From DATCMU01 sp036563245 (GTDB lineage Bacteria > Pseudomonadota > Alphaproteobacteria > Rhizobiales > Devosiaceae): DNA of 64,000 bases. Position numbers and translations under genes: made by a program. The notes beneath the pieces were generated by a model that made no database searches, was not told where the DNA came from, and worked only from the letters and a program-made list of their open reading frames with translations. The stretch's first letter is position 1, and each line of letters begins with the position of its first letter. Of the stretch, positions 35,448 to 43,909 are shown in pieces. Location of the stretch: NCBI GenBank assembly GCA_036563245.1, contig DATCMU010000034.1:29454-93453 (forward strand), given 5' to 3'.

Positions 35448-36968
35448 TCAGAGCCAGGCGTTGATGTGCCAGGGCGCGAACTCGTCCTCGCCATAGCCGA
35501 GCAGTTCGCTTCTGGTGGGTTTTCCCGAGGCGGTTTCGAGCATGAGCCTGAAGATGCGTTCACCCATCTGCTCGAGGGTCTCGTCGCCGTCGAGCAGCGT
35601 GCCGCAATTGAAGTCCATGTCGTCGCCCATGCGCTCGAAGATCGGGGTATTCGAGGCCAGCTTGATCGAGGGGCTGGGACGGCATCCGAAACACGAACCC
35701 CGCCCGGTGGTGAAGGCGATCAGGTTGGCGCCCGAGGCCACCTGCCCCGTGGCGGACACGGGGTCGAAGCCCGGCGAATCCATGAAGATCAGCCCTTTCC
35801 GGTTCACCGCCCCGGCATAGGCGATCACGTCCACCAGATTGGTATTGCCGCCCTTGGCGACGGCGCCGAGCGACTTCTCCAGAATGGTCGTCAATCCGCC
35901 CTCCCGATTGCCGGGCGAGGCATTGCCGTCGAACCCGTGCGGCTCGCGTCTGGTATAGTCCTGCCACCAGTCGAGCAGCGCGATGAGCCGTTCGCCCACC
36001 TCACGGGTGACCGCGCGTTCGAGCAGCAGGTTCTCGGCGCCGTGGATTTCGGGCGTCTCGGCAAGGATGGCGGTTCCCCCGCACGCAACCAGACGATCGA
36101 CGGCGGCCCCGAGGGCGGGGTTGGCCGTAAGCCCGGAAAGGCCATCCGATCCCCCGCATTGCAGCCCCACCACCAGTTCCGATGCGGGCACCGGGCTGCG
36201 CCGCGCCAGGGCCGCAATCTCCAGCATCTTTTCGATTTCGGCGATGCCGGCGGCAATGGCGGCCCGCGTGCCCCCGATCTCCTGGATCGTGAGGGTGCGC
36301 AGCATGGGCCCCGGCGCAAGACCCTGGTCGTCGAGAAGGGCGCCGATCTGATTGTCCTCGCACCCGAGCCCCACGATCAGCACGCCCGCGAAATTGGGGT
36401 GACGCACGTATCCGCCAAGGGTGCGGCGCAGCATGTCCATGCTGGTCGATCCGTCCGAGACGCTGCAGCCGGACTTGTGGGTCAGGGCAACGACGCCATC
36501 GACGCCGGGATATGCGTCCAGATTGCCCGGCACGGAGAAATGATCGGCGATCTTTCTTGAAACCAGGCTCGAGCAATTCACCGAGGCGATGACGCCGATG
36601 AAATTGCGGGTTCCCACCTTGCCATCCGGTCGGCGATATCCCTCGAAAAGGGGCACGTCCCGCGCGTCCAGATATCGCGTATTGCGCAGGCGCGCGCCGA
36701 TCTCGCGCGTGGCCTGCGACGGCTCATACCCCAGATTGTGCTCGTGGACCCACGCGCCGGGACCGATATCGGCCAGCGCCCGCCCGATGACCAGGTCCAT
36801 GCGGCGAACCTCGTTGCCCCTCGCAACCGGTTTGACCGCGACCTTGTGTCCGGCCGGGATCCGTTCGCGCGCCGCGGCCTCGAATCCCTCAAGCGTGGTT
36901 CCGGCCTCGATCGCGTCCACGGCGATGGCCACCTGGTCGTCCGCGTGCATGTGCAGGAGCCTGGGCAA
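35448..36968 (-). CDS. UxaA/GarD-family sugar-acid dehydratase
   Basis: A 506-residue protein of the altronate/galactarate dehydratase family. The N-terminal SAF domain (about 1-100) shows IPAGHKVAVKPVARGNEV. The large C-terminal domain has EGYRRPDGKVGTRN, GVVALTHKSGC, GLGCEDNQ, VVGLQCGGSDGLSG, NPALG and FTTGRGSCFGCRPSP. Family enzymes are iron-dependent and dehydrate aldonates or aldarates to 2-keto-3-deoxy acids. The overall length is closer to UxaA (about 495) and GarD (about 523) than to single-domain forms. It is transcribed with the tautomerase, from a promoter carrying operator site 4. Which sugar acid it accepts is not known. Confidence 0.88.
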   Translation of the reverse strand: MPRLLHMHADDQVAIAVDAIEAGTTLEGFEAAARERIPAGHKVAVKPVARGNEVRRMDLVIGRALADIGPGAWVHEHNLGYEPSQATREIGARLRNTRYLDARDVPLFEGYRRPDGKVGTRNFIGVIASVNCSSLVSRKIADHFSVPGNLDAYPGVDGVVALTHKSGCSVSDGSTSMDMLRRTLGGYVRHPNFAGVLIVGLGCEDNQIGALLDDQGLAPGPMLRTLTIQEIGGTRAAIAAGIAEIEKMLEIAALARRSPVPASELVVGLQCGGSDGLSGLTANPALGAAVDRLVACGGTAILAETPEIHGAENLLLERAVTREVGERLIALLDWWQDYTRREPHGFDGNASPGNREGGLTTILEKSLGAVAKGGNTNLVDVIAYAGAVNRKGLIFMDSPGFDPVSATGQVASGANLIAFTTGRGSCFGCRPSPSIKLASNTPIFERMGDDMDFNCGTLLDGDETLEQMGERIFRLMLETASGKPTRSELLGYGEDEFAPWHINAWL

Positions 36969-37072
36969 TGCAACCTCCGGCCCGCGCGCGGGCCTTCATC
37001 GAACCTGTTCCCGGGCCGCGCGGCCGCTCCCGGCCACGCCAGGCGCAACAGGTGCTTGCCCAAATCGACAAT

Positions 37073-37101
37073 AGTATGAATGATTGTCAGCAATCGTACA
37101 A
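37073..37101 (-). promoter_or_regulatory. Predicted promoter and GntR-type operator, site 4 (uxaA-like gene)
   Basis: On the minus strand TTGTAC and CATACT are 17 bases apart. The core ATTGCTGACAAT (37083-37094), identical to site 2, fills the spacer between them. The extended repeat has the arms GATTG and CAATC. The UxaA-like start lies 105 bases further on. Confidence 0.55.
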
Positions 37102-37162
37102 TGGCCGTTGCCGAAATTCCGCCGGCCCGAAGGCGGGCACGCCGGCGCATGGTGAAGGTGGA

Positions 37163-37723
37163 TCAGGCCGAGGCCCTGGCGCTGCCCATTTCTTCTTGCC
37201 GCACCACCTTGATTCCGGAGGCGGGAATGCGCCGGATCACATAGTGCCGGCACGGATGCACGACCAGCCCCGGACCGGCATCCGCGGCGCGGCCAAGTCG
37301 CCTGTCGGGACCGAAATAGGTCGCGGTCTCGAAATAGTCGCGGTTGCGGTCCAGCTGCATTTCCAGGCGGCGGGCGATTTCCTCGCCAGTGCCCTCGGGA
37401 TCGATGACGTCGTCGAAACCCAGCGCGGCCTTGGCGCGGCGCGCCTTTGCGCTGACATCGCGGGAAAACTGGATGATCGGCATGAAACGCAGGCCGGCGT
37501 CCGCGCAGCCGCGAATGTCGGCCCGCACGGCGGCAAGGGTTGCAGGATCGAGCGCCTCGTCGAGAAAGATGAAGGCGATATGGGCATGACGGCGCTGCAC
37601 GACATCGCTGGCCGAGACGAATCGCCTTGTCTGCGCAAAGCCCGCCGAACGCACCAGCCCGTCGAGCCGCATGACCGCGGCATTGTCGGCCCCAAGTATA
37701 TAGGCGCTGGTCTGGGCGAGCAT
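37163..37723 (-). CDS. Degenerate response-regulator receiver-like protein
   Basis: A 186-residue protein that appears to have a receiver fold without a DNA-binding output. An Asp in the right place for phosphorylation ends the third strand (IAFIFLDEALDP, Asp55), and Ser87 ends the fourth (MPIIQFSRD). The essential Lys of the KP motif is replaced: the segment reads GFDDVIDPEG. A later YFGPDRRLGR motif is seen in other alphaproteobacterial receiver proteins. The ATG at 37723 is chosen for its GGAG site; the frame could extend to 37780. It is divergent from polA. The function is unknown; a signalling scaffold or phosphate-independent receiver is my inference. Confidence 0.6.
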   Translation of the reverse strand: MLAQTSAYILGADNAAVMRLDGLVRSAGFAQTRRFVSASDVVQRRHAHIAFIFLDEALDPATLAAVRADIRGCADAGLRFMPIIQFSRDVSAKARRAKAALGFDDVIDPEGTGEEIARRLEMQLDRNRDYFETATYFGPDRRLGRAADAGPGLVVHPCRHYVIRRIPASGIKVVRQEEMGSARASA

Positions 37724-37903
37724 CTTTGAACACTCCAAGGCGATATCGCGGGCCCCGATGCGGGCCGTCTGCCCGATCATGGGGAAAAATCGTTACGATC
37801 GCCTCAATCGCGCCGGTAGTGTTGTATCCAACCGGGTCTGGACATGTGGCGCATTCAGTCGTCGTATGTCGCAAAGCCCGAGAACCCGGACCCGGATCAG
37901 CCC

Positions 37904-40777
37904 ATGCACCTCCTGCTCGTCGACGGATCGACCTACATCTTCCGCGCCTATCACGCGCTGCCGCCGCTGACCCGCAAGTCGGACGGCCTGCCTGTGGGCG
38001 CGGTTGCGGGCTTTTGCAACATGCTGTTCAAGCTGATGGCGGATTTCGACAATGGCGAGCCGCCCACCCATATCGCGGTGATCTTCGACTATTCGGGCAA
38101 GAGCTTCCGCAATGAATTCTATCCCGAATACAAGGCGCAGCGGCCCCCCGCGCCCGAGGACCTGGTGCCTCAGTTCGCCCTGACCCGCGCCGCGACACGC
38201 GCCTTCTCGGTAGCCGCCATCGAGCAGGAAGGCTTCGAGGCCGACGACATCATCGCCACCTATGCCACCGAGACGGCGAAGGCGGGCGGCAAGGTCACCA
38301 TCGTCTCCTCGGACAAGGACCTGATGCAGCTTGTCGATGGCGAGACGATCCGCATGCTCGACACGCTGAAGAACCGCTGGATCGGCCCGGACGAGGTGCG
38401 CGAAAAATTCGGGGTGGGACCGGAAAAGGTGGTCGAGGTGCAGTCGCTCGCCGGGGATTCGGTCGACAACGTGCCCGGCGTGCCCGGCATCGGCATCAAG
38501 ACCGCCGCCGAACTGATCAACGAATATGGCGACCTGGAAAACCTGCTCGCCCATGCCGGCGAGATCAGGCAGCCCAAGCGGCGCGAGAACCTGATCGCCT
38601 TTGCCGAGCAGGCCCGCATCTCGCACCGTCTGGTTACCCTCAAGCGCGACGTGCCGGTCGAACACGACATCGAGGACCTCGCCAAACAGCCCATCGAGGC
38701 GGGAACCGTCATTCCCTTCCTCAAGGCGATGGAGTTCAACTCCTTCCTGCGCCGGGTGGCGGCGGGCCTCGAGGCCGATCCGAACGCTTTCGAGGCCGAC
38801 CCTGACCTCGCCGCCGCCGGCGGCGGCGCCGACAATGCCGAGCCGGTGGCCGACCACGGCGTCGCCGGCGCACGCGACGACGCGCCCGCCGCCTTCGCCG
38901 AGGCCGAGTTGCAGCGCATCAAGGCCATCCCGGTCGATCACGCGGCCTACGAGACGATTCGCGACAGGGCCGCGCTCGAACGCTGGATCGCCGCCATCAC
39001 GGACAGGGGATATGTCTCGGTCGACACCGAAACGACCGGGCTCGACAACCAGCAGGCCGACCTGGTGGGCATTTCCCTTTCAACCGAACCGGGGAACGGC
39101 TGCTACATTCCGCTCGGGCACACGCAGGGCCAGGATGATCTTCTGGGTGGCGGCAAGGCCGAGGGGCAGATGGAGACCGCCGAGGCGATCAGGCTGCTCA
39201 AGCCGGTGCTCGAAAGCCCCTCGATCCTGAAGATCGGGCAGAACCTCAAATACGACATGGGCATCTTTTCGCGCTACGGCATCGAGCTTTCGCCCATCGA
39301 CGACACCATGCTGATTTCCTACGCGCTTGACGGCGCGCGCAACAACGGCATGGATGCCCTGTCCGAGGCCTGGCTCGGGCATACCCCGATTGCGTTCAAG
39401 GACCTTGCCGGCACCGGCCGCAACCAGAAGACCTTCGCCGAGATCGACATTGCCGAGGCAACCAAATACGCCGCCGAGGACGCCGACATCACCCTGCGCC
39501 TCTGGCACGTGCTCAAGCCGCGCCTGGTGGCGGAGAGCGCGACCACGCTCTACGAGACGCTGGAGCGCCCGCTCGCCCCCGTGCTGGCCCGCATGGAGGC
39601 GCGCGGCATCTCGGTGGACCGGCAGATCCTTGCCCGCCTGTCGGGCGATTTCGCCCAGCGCGCGGCGGCGCTCGAGGCCGAAGCGCACGAGATGGCCGGC
39701 GAGACCTTCAACCTCGGTTCGCCCAAGCAACTGGGCGATATCCTGTTCGGCAAGATGGGGCTCGAGGGCGGCACGAAAACCAAGACCGGCGCCTGGGCGA
39801 CCGGGGCCAACGTGCTCGACGATCTTGCCGCAAGGGAAGTGCCGCTGGCGCAGGTGATCCTCGACTGGCGCGGGGTGACCAAGCTCAAGTCGACCTATTC
39901 GGACGCGCTGCCCAATTATATCAATCCGCGCACGAAGCGGGTGCACACCTCCTACCACCAGGCTGCCGTGCTGACCGGGCGGCTCTCCTCCAGCGAGCCG
40001 AACCTGCAGAACATTCCGGTGCGCACCGAGGACGGGCGCAAGATCCGCACCGCCTTCGTCGCCATCGAGGGGCACAAGCTGATCTCGGCCGACTATTCGC
40101 AGATCGAATTGCGCATCCTGGCCCATATCGCCGACATCGAGGCGCTCAAGGACGCCTTCGAGGAGGGGCTGGACATTCACGCCATGACGGCCTCGGAAAT
40201 GTTCAACACGCCCATCGAGGGCATGGACCCCATGGTGCGCCGGCGCGCCAAGGCGATCAACTTCGGCATCATCTATGGGATTTCCGCCTTCGGGCTGGCC
40301 AACCAGCTTGGCATTTCGCGCACCGAGGCGGGCGACTATATCGAGGCCTATTTCAAGCGCTTCCCCGGCATCAGGGACTATATGGAAGAGCAGAAGCGCA
40401 CGGTGAAGGCGCAAGGCTTCGTCGAGACGATCTTCGGGCGCAAGATCCAGTTCCCCAACGCCAATTCGAAAAACCCCTCGGAACGTTCATTCGTCGAGCG
40501 CGCCTCGATCAACGCGCCGATCCAGGGCTCGGCCGCCGACATCATCCGCCGGGCGATGATCCACATGGAACCGGCGCTTGCGAAAAAGCGGGTGAAGGCC
40601 GACATGCTCTTGCAGGTGCACGACGAACTGATCTTCGAGGTGCCCGACGAGGGGGTGGACAAGGCCATCCCGGCCATTGTCGACGTCATGGTCTCGGCCG
40701 CCGAACCGGCGGTGCGGCTCACCGTGCCGCTGCAGGTGGACGCCCACGCCGCCCACAACTGGGACGAGGCGCATTGA
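37904..40777 (+). CDS. polA: DNA polymerase I
   Basis: A 957-residue polymerase for Okazaki-fragment processing and repair. It has an N-terminal 5'-3' flap nuclease (LLVDGSTYIFRAYHALPPLT, EADDIIATYA, SSDKDLMQLV), a central 3'-5' proofreading domain with intact DxE (SVDTETTGLD) and QNLKYDMG, and a polymerase domain with motif A SADYSQIELRILAHI, motif B RRRAKAINFGIIYGIS and motif C VHDELIFEVP. An acidic, Ala-rich linker of about 90 residues lies between the nuclease domains. The ATG at 37904 is preferred because it starts right at the conserved fold; an in-frame ATG at 37844 would add 20 residues. Confidence 0.95.
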   Translation: MHLLLVDGSTYIFRAYHALPPLTRKSDGLPVGAVAGFCNMLFKLMADFDNGEPPTHIAVIFDYSGKSFRNEFYPEYKAQRPPAPEDLVPQFALTRAATRAFSVAAIEQEGFEADDIIATYATETAKAGGKVTIVSSDKDLMQLVDGETIRMLDTLKNRWIGPDEVREKFGVGPEKVVEVQSLAGDSVDNVPGVPGIGIKTAAELINEYGDLENLLAHAGEIRQPKRRENLIAFAEQARISHRLVTLKRDVPVEHDIEDLAKQPIEAGTVIPFLKAMEFNSFLRRVAAGLEADPNAFEADPDLAAAGGGADNAEPVADHGVAGARDDAPAAFAEAELQRIKAIPVDHAAYETIRDRAALERWIAAITDRGYVSVDTETTGLDNQQADLVGISLSTEPGNGCYIPLGHTQGQDDLLGGGKAEGQMETAEAIRLLKPVLESPSILKIGQNLKYDMGIFSRYGIELSPIDDTMLISYALDGARNNGMDALSEAWLGHTPIAFKDLAGTGRNQKTFAEIDIAEATKYAAEDADITLRLWHVLKPRLVAESATTLYETLERPLAPVLARMEARGISVDRQILARLSGDFAQRAAALEAEAHEMAGETFNLGSPKQLGDILFGKMGLEGGTKTKTGAWATGANVLDDLAAREVPLAQVILDWRGVTKLKSTYSDALPNYINPRTKRVHTSYHQAAVLTGRLSSSEPNLQNIPVRTEDGRKIRTAFVAIEGHKLISADYSQIELRILAHIADIEALKDAFEEGLDIHAMTASEMFNTPIEGMDPMVRRRAKAINFGIIYGISAFGLANQLGISRTEAGDYIEAYFKRFPGIRDYMEEQKRTVKAQGFVETIFGRKIQFPNANSKNPSERSFVERASINAPIQGSAADIIRRAMIHMEPALAKKRVKADMLLQVHDELIFEVPDEGVDKAIPAIVDVMVSAAEPAVRLTVPLQVDAHAAHNWDEAH

Positions 40778-40809
40778 GGGGGGAGATCTCGTCCATCGTC
40801 CCGCCAGCT

Positions 40810-40952
40810 ACACCCACTCCGTCATTCCCGCCAAAGCGGGAATCCAATCCCGCCAGCTTCGCTTCGAACCGTCACGCTTCCCGCGTTGCGAAAGTGAGTG
40901 GATCCCGGGATCAAGTCCCGGGATGACGCAAGAGTTTTTGGCGCGGGCTTTG
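40810..40952. repeat. Dispersed palindromic repeat, copy 1 (full length)
   Basis: This 143-bp unit starts ACACCCACTCCGTCATTCCC and contains CCCGCC AAAGC GGG-type and TCCCGGGATCAAGTCCCGGGA hairpins. The same unit recurs at 41473-41612 in the same orientation with moderate divergence. The stretch 40778-41814 between polA and the porin has no credible gene, and open frames in it are made of repeated peptides. Confidence 0.75.
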
Positions 40953-41190
40953 GGGGAAACGAGGAGGCGTCGGACTGCCGGCGCTGAGGGCGCAGCGAAA
41001 CAATCGGCGCCACCGGTCCGGGAACGCTCCGCGTCTCCCTGAACCTGAGGGGACAATCTCCACCGGACCACTCGACATGTTCGACGTCGGCCCGGAATTG
41101 GCTGTCGATGTCGGCGGCACCCTTGGTGGCGGATAGCCGCATCCGGAACCAGTAGGCCGGATTGGCCGCCAGGCTTTCCGCCGCCTCGGC

Positions 41191-41225
41191 GTCGTCCCGG
41201 GACTTGATCCCGGGACCCACTCGCC
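41191..41225. repeat. Palindromic repeat, inverted partial copy
   Basis: GTCCCGGGACTTGATCCCGGGAC followed by CCACTCGCC is the reverse complement of the 3' half of the full-length unit. It sits in the middle of the gene-free stretch. Confidence 0.65.
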
Positions 41226-41317
41226 GTTCAGCCCGGCAATGCGCGCGTTCGTCCATATCCCCGCCAGCCGCACGCACGGCACCCTTTGCATTGGCGTCTC
41301 CCGTCCCAACACTCTCG

Positions 41318-41352
41318 GCGTCATGCTCGGGCTTGACCCGAGCATCCATGAT
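41318..41352. repeat. Palindromic repeat, variant core
   Basis: TGCTCGGGCTTGACCCGAGCA is a perfect stem (TGCTCGGG/CCCGAGCA) of the same family as the CCCGGGATCAAG cores, with a different stem sequence and the same TGAC/GATGA flanks. Confidence 0.6.
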
Positions 41353-41418
41353 GAAGCCGTTACGCGGGCGATGTTCGTTGGATAGACCACCGACTGCTGG
41401 GCTTGTGGCAATGCTGCA

Positions 41419-41448
41419 TGGACCCTCGGGTCAAGCCCGAGGTTGACG
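41419..41448. repeat. Palindromic repeat, second variant core
   Basis: CCTCGGGTCAAGCCCGAGG with flanking TGGA and TTGACG again matches the family layout. It lies 70 bases from the previous element in the opposite sense. Confidence 0.6.
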
Positions 41449-41472
41449 AAAGGGATGGGGCAAGGCGGCGCC

Positions 41473-41612
41473 ACACCCACTCCGTCATTCCCGCCAAATC
41501 GGGAATCCAATCCCGCCAGCGCCGCGCCGCAGCGAAGCGCCTCCCGCGTTACGAAGGCGAGTGGATCTGAGATCAAGTCCCGGGATGACGCCCGAGATTG
41601 GGGCGGGCTTTG
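41473..41612. repeat. Dispersed palindromic repeat, copy 2 (full length)
   Basis: A 140-bp direct copy of 40810-40952, 663 bases away. The left part is almost identical through AATCCAATCCCGCCAGC; the middle has diverged by several substitutions and one small length change; the right part keeps GATCAAGTCCCGGGATGACG and GCGGGCTTTG. Confidence 0.75.
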
Positions 41613-41772
41613 AAGGCCGGGGACGAGAGCGCCGATTGAGACGGGCCGCACACAGATTGAAACCGTCTCCGGGCGAGCCGCCATGCCAGACAACTCCCCA
41701 TCGCTGCCAATCCGGTCCTGCCACTCCAATGTGCCGCGAAGCCGCGCATTTCTGCGCTGACAAGTCGCGCCC

Positions 41773-41801
41773 GCGCCGTTAATGTTGCGTTAACGCGGCG
41801 C
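41773..41801. promoter_or_regulatory. Inverted repeat in the porin leader
   Basis: GCGCCGTTAA and TTAACGCGGCGC pair around a 7-base centre, just before the ribosome site GGGGGCAGG of the porin gene. It may be an operator or a 5' mRNA hairpin that stabilises an abundant outer-membrane-protein message. Confidence 0.4.
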
Positions 41802-41814
41802 TCCGGGGGCAGGC

Positions 41815-42522
41815 ATGTTTCGATTCACGACTTTGGCGATTGCGGGCCTCGCCGGCCTGGTGATGGCCCCAGCCGTCCACGCGGCGGACTGGTCCGGCTG
41901 CTATGCCGGCGTCAACGGCGGCTATGCCAGCGCCAATACCCACCTTCGGGAAACCAGCGTCAACAACAATCCCATCGACTTCGACCGGGGCTCGCAGGTC
42001 GACAGGGGCTGGGCCTTCGGCGCGCAGGCGGGCTGCGACACCCTTTTCAACCAGGACTGGCTGGTCGGCTTCCGCGGCCTTTGGGACAAGTCCGATCTCT
42101 CCGGCAGCGTGCTGGTCGGCCCCGGCGACTATGTCGAAAGCACCGATCACACGCGGATCAATTCCTTCGCCACGCTGGTGGGCAAGCTCGGCGTGCTCGT
42201 TGCGCCCACGGTGCAGGCCTATGCGATTGGGGGCCTTGCCTGGGCGGATGTGGATTATTACGGCACGGTGCCCGTCGATCAGCGCGTGTTCTCGGGACAC
42301 CAGAACCGGCTCGGCTACGACGTGGGCGCGGGCCTTTCGGTCATGGTCGCGCCCAACTGGGAGCTCTGGGGCGAGTACGACTACATGAATTTCGGCACCG
42401 GCAACGTCGCCTTCAACGGCGAGGGTTACAACACTGGTGTGCAACTGGGCGTCGATTCCGCGCAGGACGTGCACAAGGTGCTGATCGGCATCAATTATCG
42501 CTTCGACCAGCCCTCGCCCTGA
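41815..42522 (+). CDS. Omp25/Omp31-like outer-membrane beta-barrel protein
   Basis: A 235-residue outer-membrane protein. The signal peptide (about 1-23, ending AVHA) precedes the family start ADWSGCYAGVNGGYA. It has alternating aromatic/hydrophobic strands, a glycine-rich turn pattern and the expected C-terminal KVLIGINYRF-like strand, here followed by five extra residues. This matches the Brucella Omp25/RopB surface-antigen family of eight-stranded barrels. A second member is at 61634. No specific transport role is implied. Confidence 0.85.
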   Translation: MFRFTTLAIAGLAGLVMAPAVHAADWSGCYAGVNGGYASANTHLRETSVNNNPIDFDRGSQVDRGWAFGAQAGCDTLFNQDWLVGFRGLWDKSDLSGSVLVGPGDYVESTDHTRINSFATLVGKLGVLVAPTVQAYAIGGLAWADVDYYGTVPVDQRVFSGHQNRLGYDVGAGLSVMVAPNWELWGEYDYMNFGTGNVAFNGEGYNTGVQLGVDSAQDVHKVLIGINYRFDQPSP

Positions 42523-42844
42523 AAATCTATCCCCGCTGTGCCTAACGCGAGCATGATGGCCCCGCTTTCCCGCACTTGAGCGGATCGTGCACACGAGCAT
42601 GAGCGGGCAGGCGCCGGGGGCGGATCGGGGGTCGCCTCGTTTCGGGTTGCGTGCGGCCTACGGGCGAAAGCCTCTACGTCGCCCAGCCGAAAATCCCGGC
42701 AACGTGGGGCGGCATGAGCCTCCCAGACTACAAAAACAGACGAGGCCCTTGCCGCCCCACGTCCGCTCTCCAGCCAACGGCCCAAAAGGCCGGGGGACGA
42801 TTCCGCGCGTCGCCCAATGGACGGCGCCGCGGGAAGGGATCAGG
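42523..42844. other. Gene-free interval between porin and LysR gene
   Basis: About 320 bases between the porin (+) and the LysR gene (-), which converge here. I see no coherent reading frame with good codon usage, no clear terminator and no RNA gene. Confidence 0.5.
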
Positions 42845-43795
42845 TCACCGCAGGGGCGTTTCGCCGGCGTTGAGAGGCCTCAAGAGGTCGAAGACGCGCT
42901 GACGCATCCACGCCTGAAACGGATTGCGCGTCGCCCGGCGGTGCCAGGCGCCCACGATCAGCGGCACGTCGATGGGCACGGGTGGTCGGTAGATCTCGAG
43001 CCCGAGTTGGGCGCGGACCCGTTCGGCCAGCTGGCGCGGGACGAGGGCGACGTGGTCGCTGGCACCCACTGCGCGGCAGACGCCGGAGAAGACCGGCAGG
43101 GTCATCACCACCCGGCGGCGGCGGCCGATGCGTTCGAGCGCTGCGTCCCCCATGGCCCGGAAGGTGCCTTCGGGGGAAAACAGCACGTGCCCGAGGCCGC
43201 AGAACAGATCGAGCGGCAGGACGCCCCCCGGAGCGATCCCCGCCGACTGCACCAGCGGATGGCCCTTGCGGGCGACGACAACGAAGGAGGAGCGAAATAG
43301 GGGCTCGCGCCCCACCCAGCGCGGCAGGTCGGTATCGGGGATGATCGCGAGGTCGGCCCGGTAGCGTTCGAGGCTCTCGATATAGTCGTAGGGCACGAGG
43401 TCGACCAGTTGCGCTCGCACGCCGGGGGCAGTCGCGGCAAGGAAATGGGCGAGCGCGGGCATGAGCATCTCGGCGAAGAAATCGCTGGCCGTGATGCGGA
43501 AGGTCCCGGTGGCGGTGGCTGGGTCGAAATCCTCCGGCGCGGCCAGCAGTTCGGCGAGTTCGTCGAGGTGCTCGCGGACCGGGAGTTCCAGCGCGCGCGC
43601 GTAGTCGGTGGGCACGAGCCGGTTGCCGTGGCGCACGAAAAGATCGTCGCCGGTGGCGTGGCGCAGGCGGGAAAGCGCCCCGGACACCGCCGACTGCGAC
43701 AGCGCCAGGCGCTCGCCGGCCTTGACGGTGCTGCCCTCGCGCAACAGCGCGTCGAGCACGCGAAGGAGGTTGAGGTCGAAGATCGCGAAATTCAT
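42845..43795 (-). CDS. LysR-family regulator, NodD/LinR-like
   Basis: A 316-residue regulator. The N-terminal helix-turn-helix reads FDLNLLRVLDALLREGSTVKAGERLALSQSAVSGALSRLRH, then a type II periplasmic-like ligand domain follows, with FRITASDFFAEMLMPAL. This FDLNLL start is typical of NodD- and LinR-type proteins that respond to aromatic or lipophilic inducers. It is divergent from the cupin-GST pair with 114 bases between; TTGACTGTCAA (43855-43865) there is a short inverted repeat close to the cupin start and a candidate operator. It probably controls that pair. Confidence 0.9.
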   Translation of the reverse strand: MNFAIFDLNLLRVLDALLREGSTVKAGERLALSQSAVSGALSRLRHATGDDLFVRHGNRLVPTDYARALELPVREHLDELAELLAAPEDFDPATATGTFRITASDFFAEMLMPALAHFLAATAPGVRAQLVDLVPYDYIESLERYRADLAIIPDTDLPRWVGREPLFRSSFVVVARKGHPLVQSAGIAPGGVLPLDLFCGLGHVLFSPEGTFRAMGDAALERIGRRRRVVMTLPVFSGVCRAVGASDHVALVPRQLAERVRAQLGLEIYRPPVPIDVPLIVGAWHRRATRNPFQAWMRQRVFDLLRPLNAGETPLR

Positions 43796-43909
43796 TTCGT
43801 CGATATCTTCTATTTAGGAAAACGGTTTGAACGATACCATGCGTACGATCTACCTTGACTGTCAACGAAGGCCTTTGTGCACACACCAAATTTCAAGGGA
43901 AGTCCTGAG

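Noticed and set aside
40822..41729. Long minus-strand open frames in the polA-porin gap
   Set aside because: Their peptides repeat phrases such as VIPGLDPG and AGMTE that come from the palindromic DNA repeats. No start context or family match is seen.
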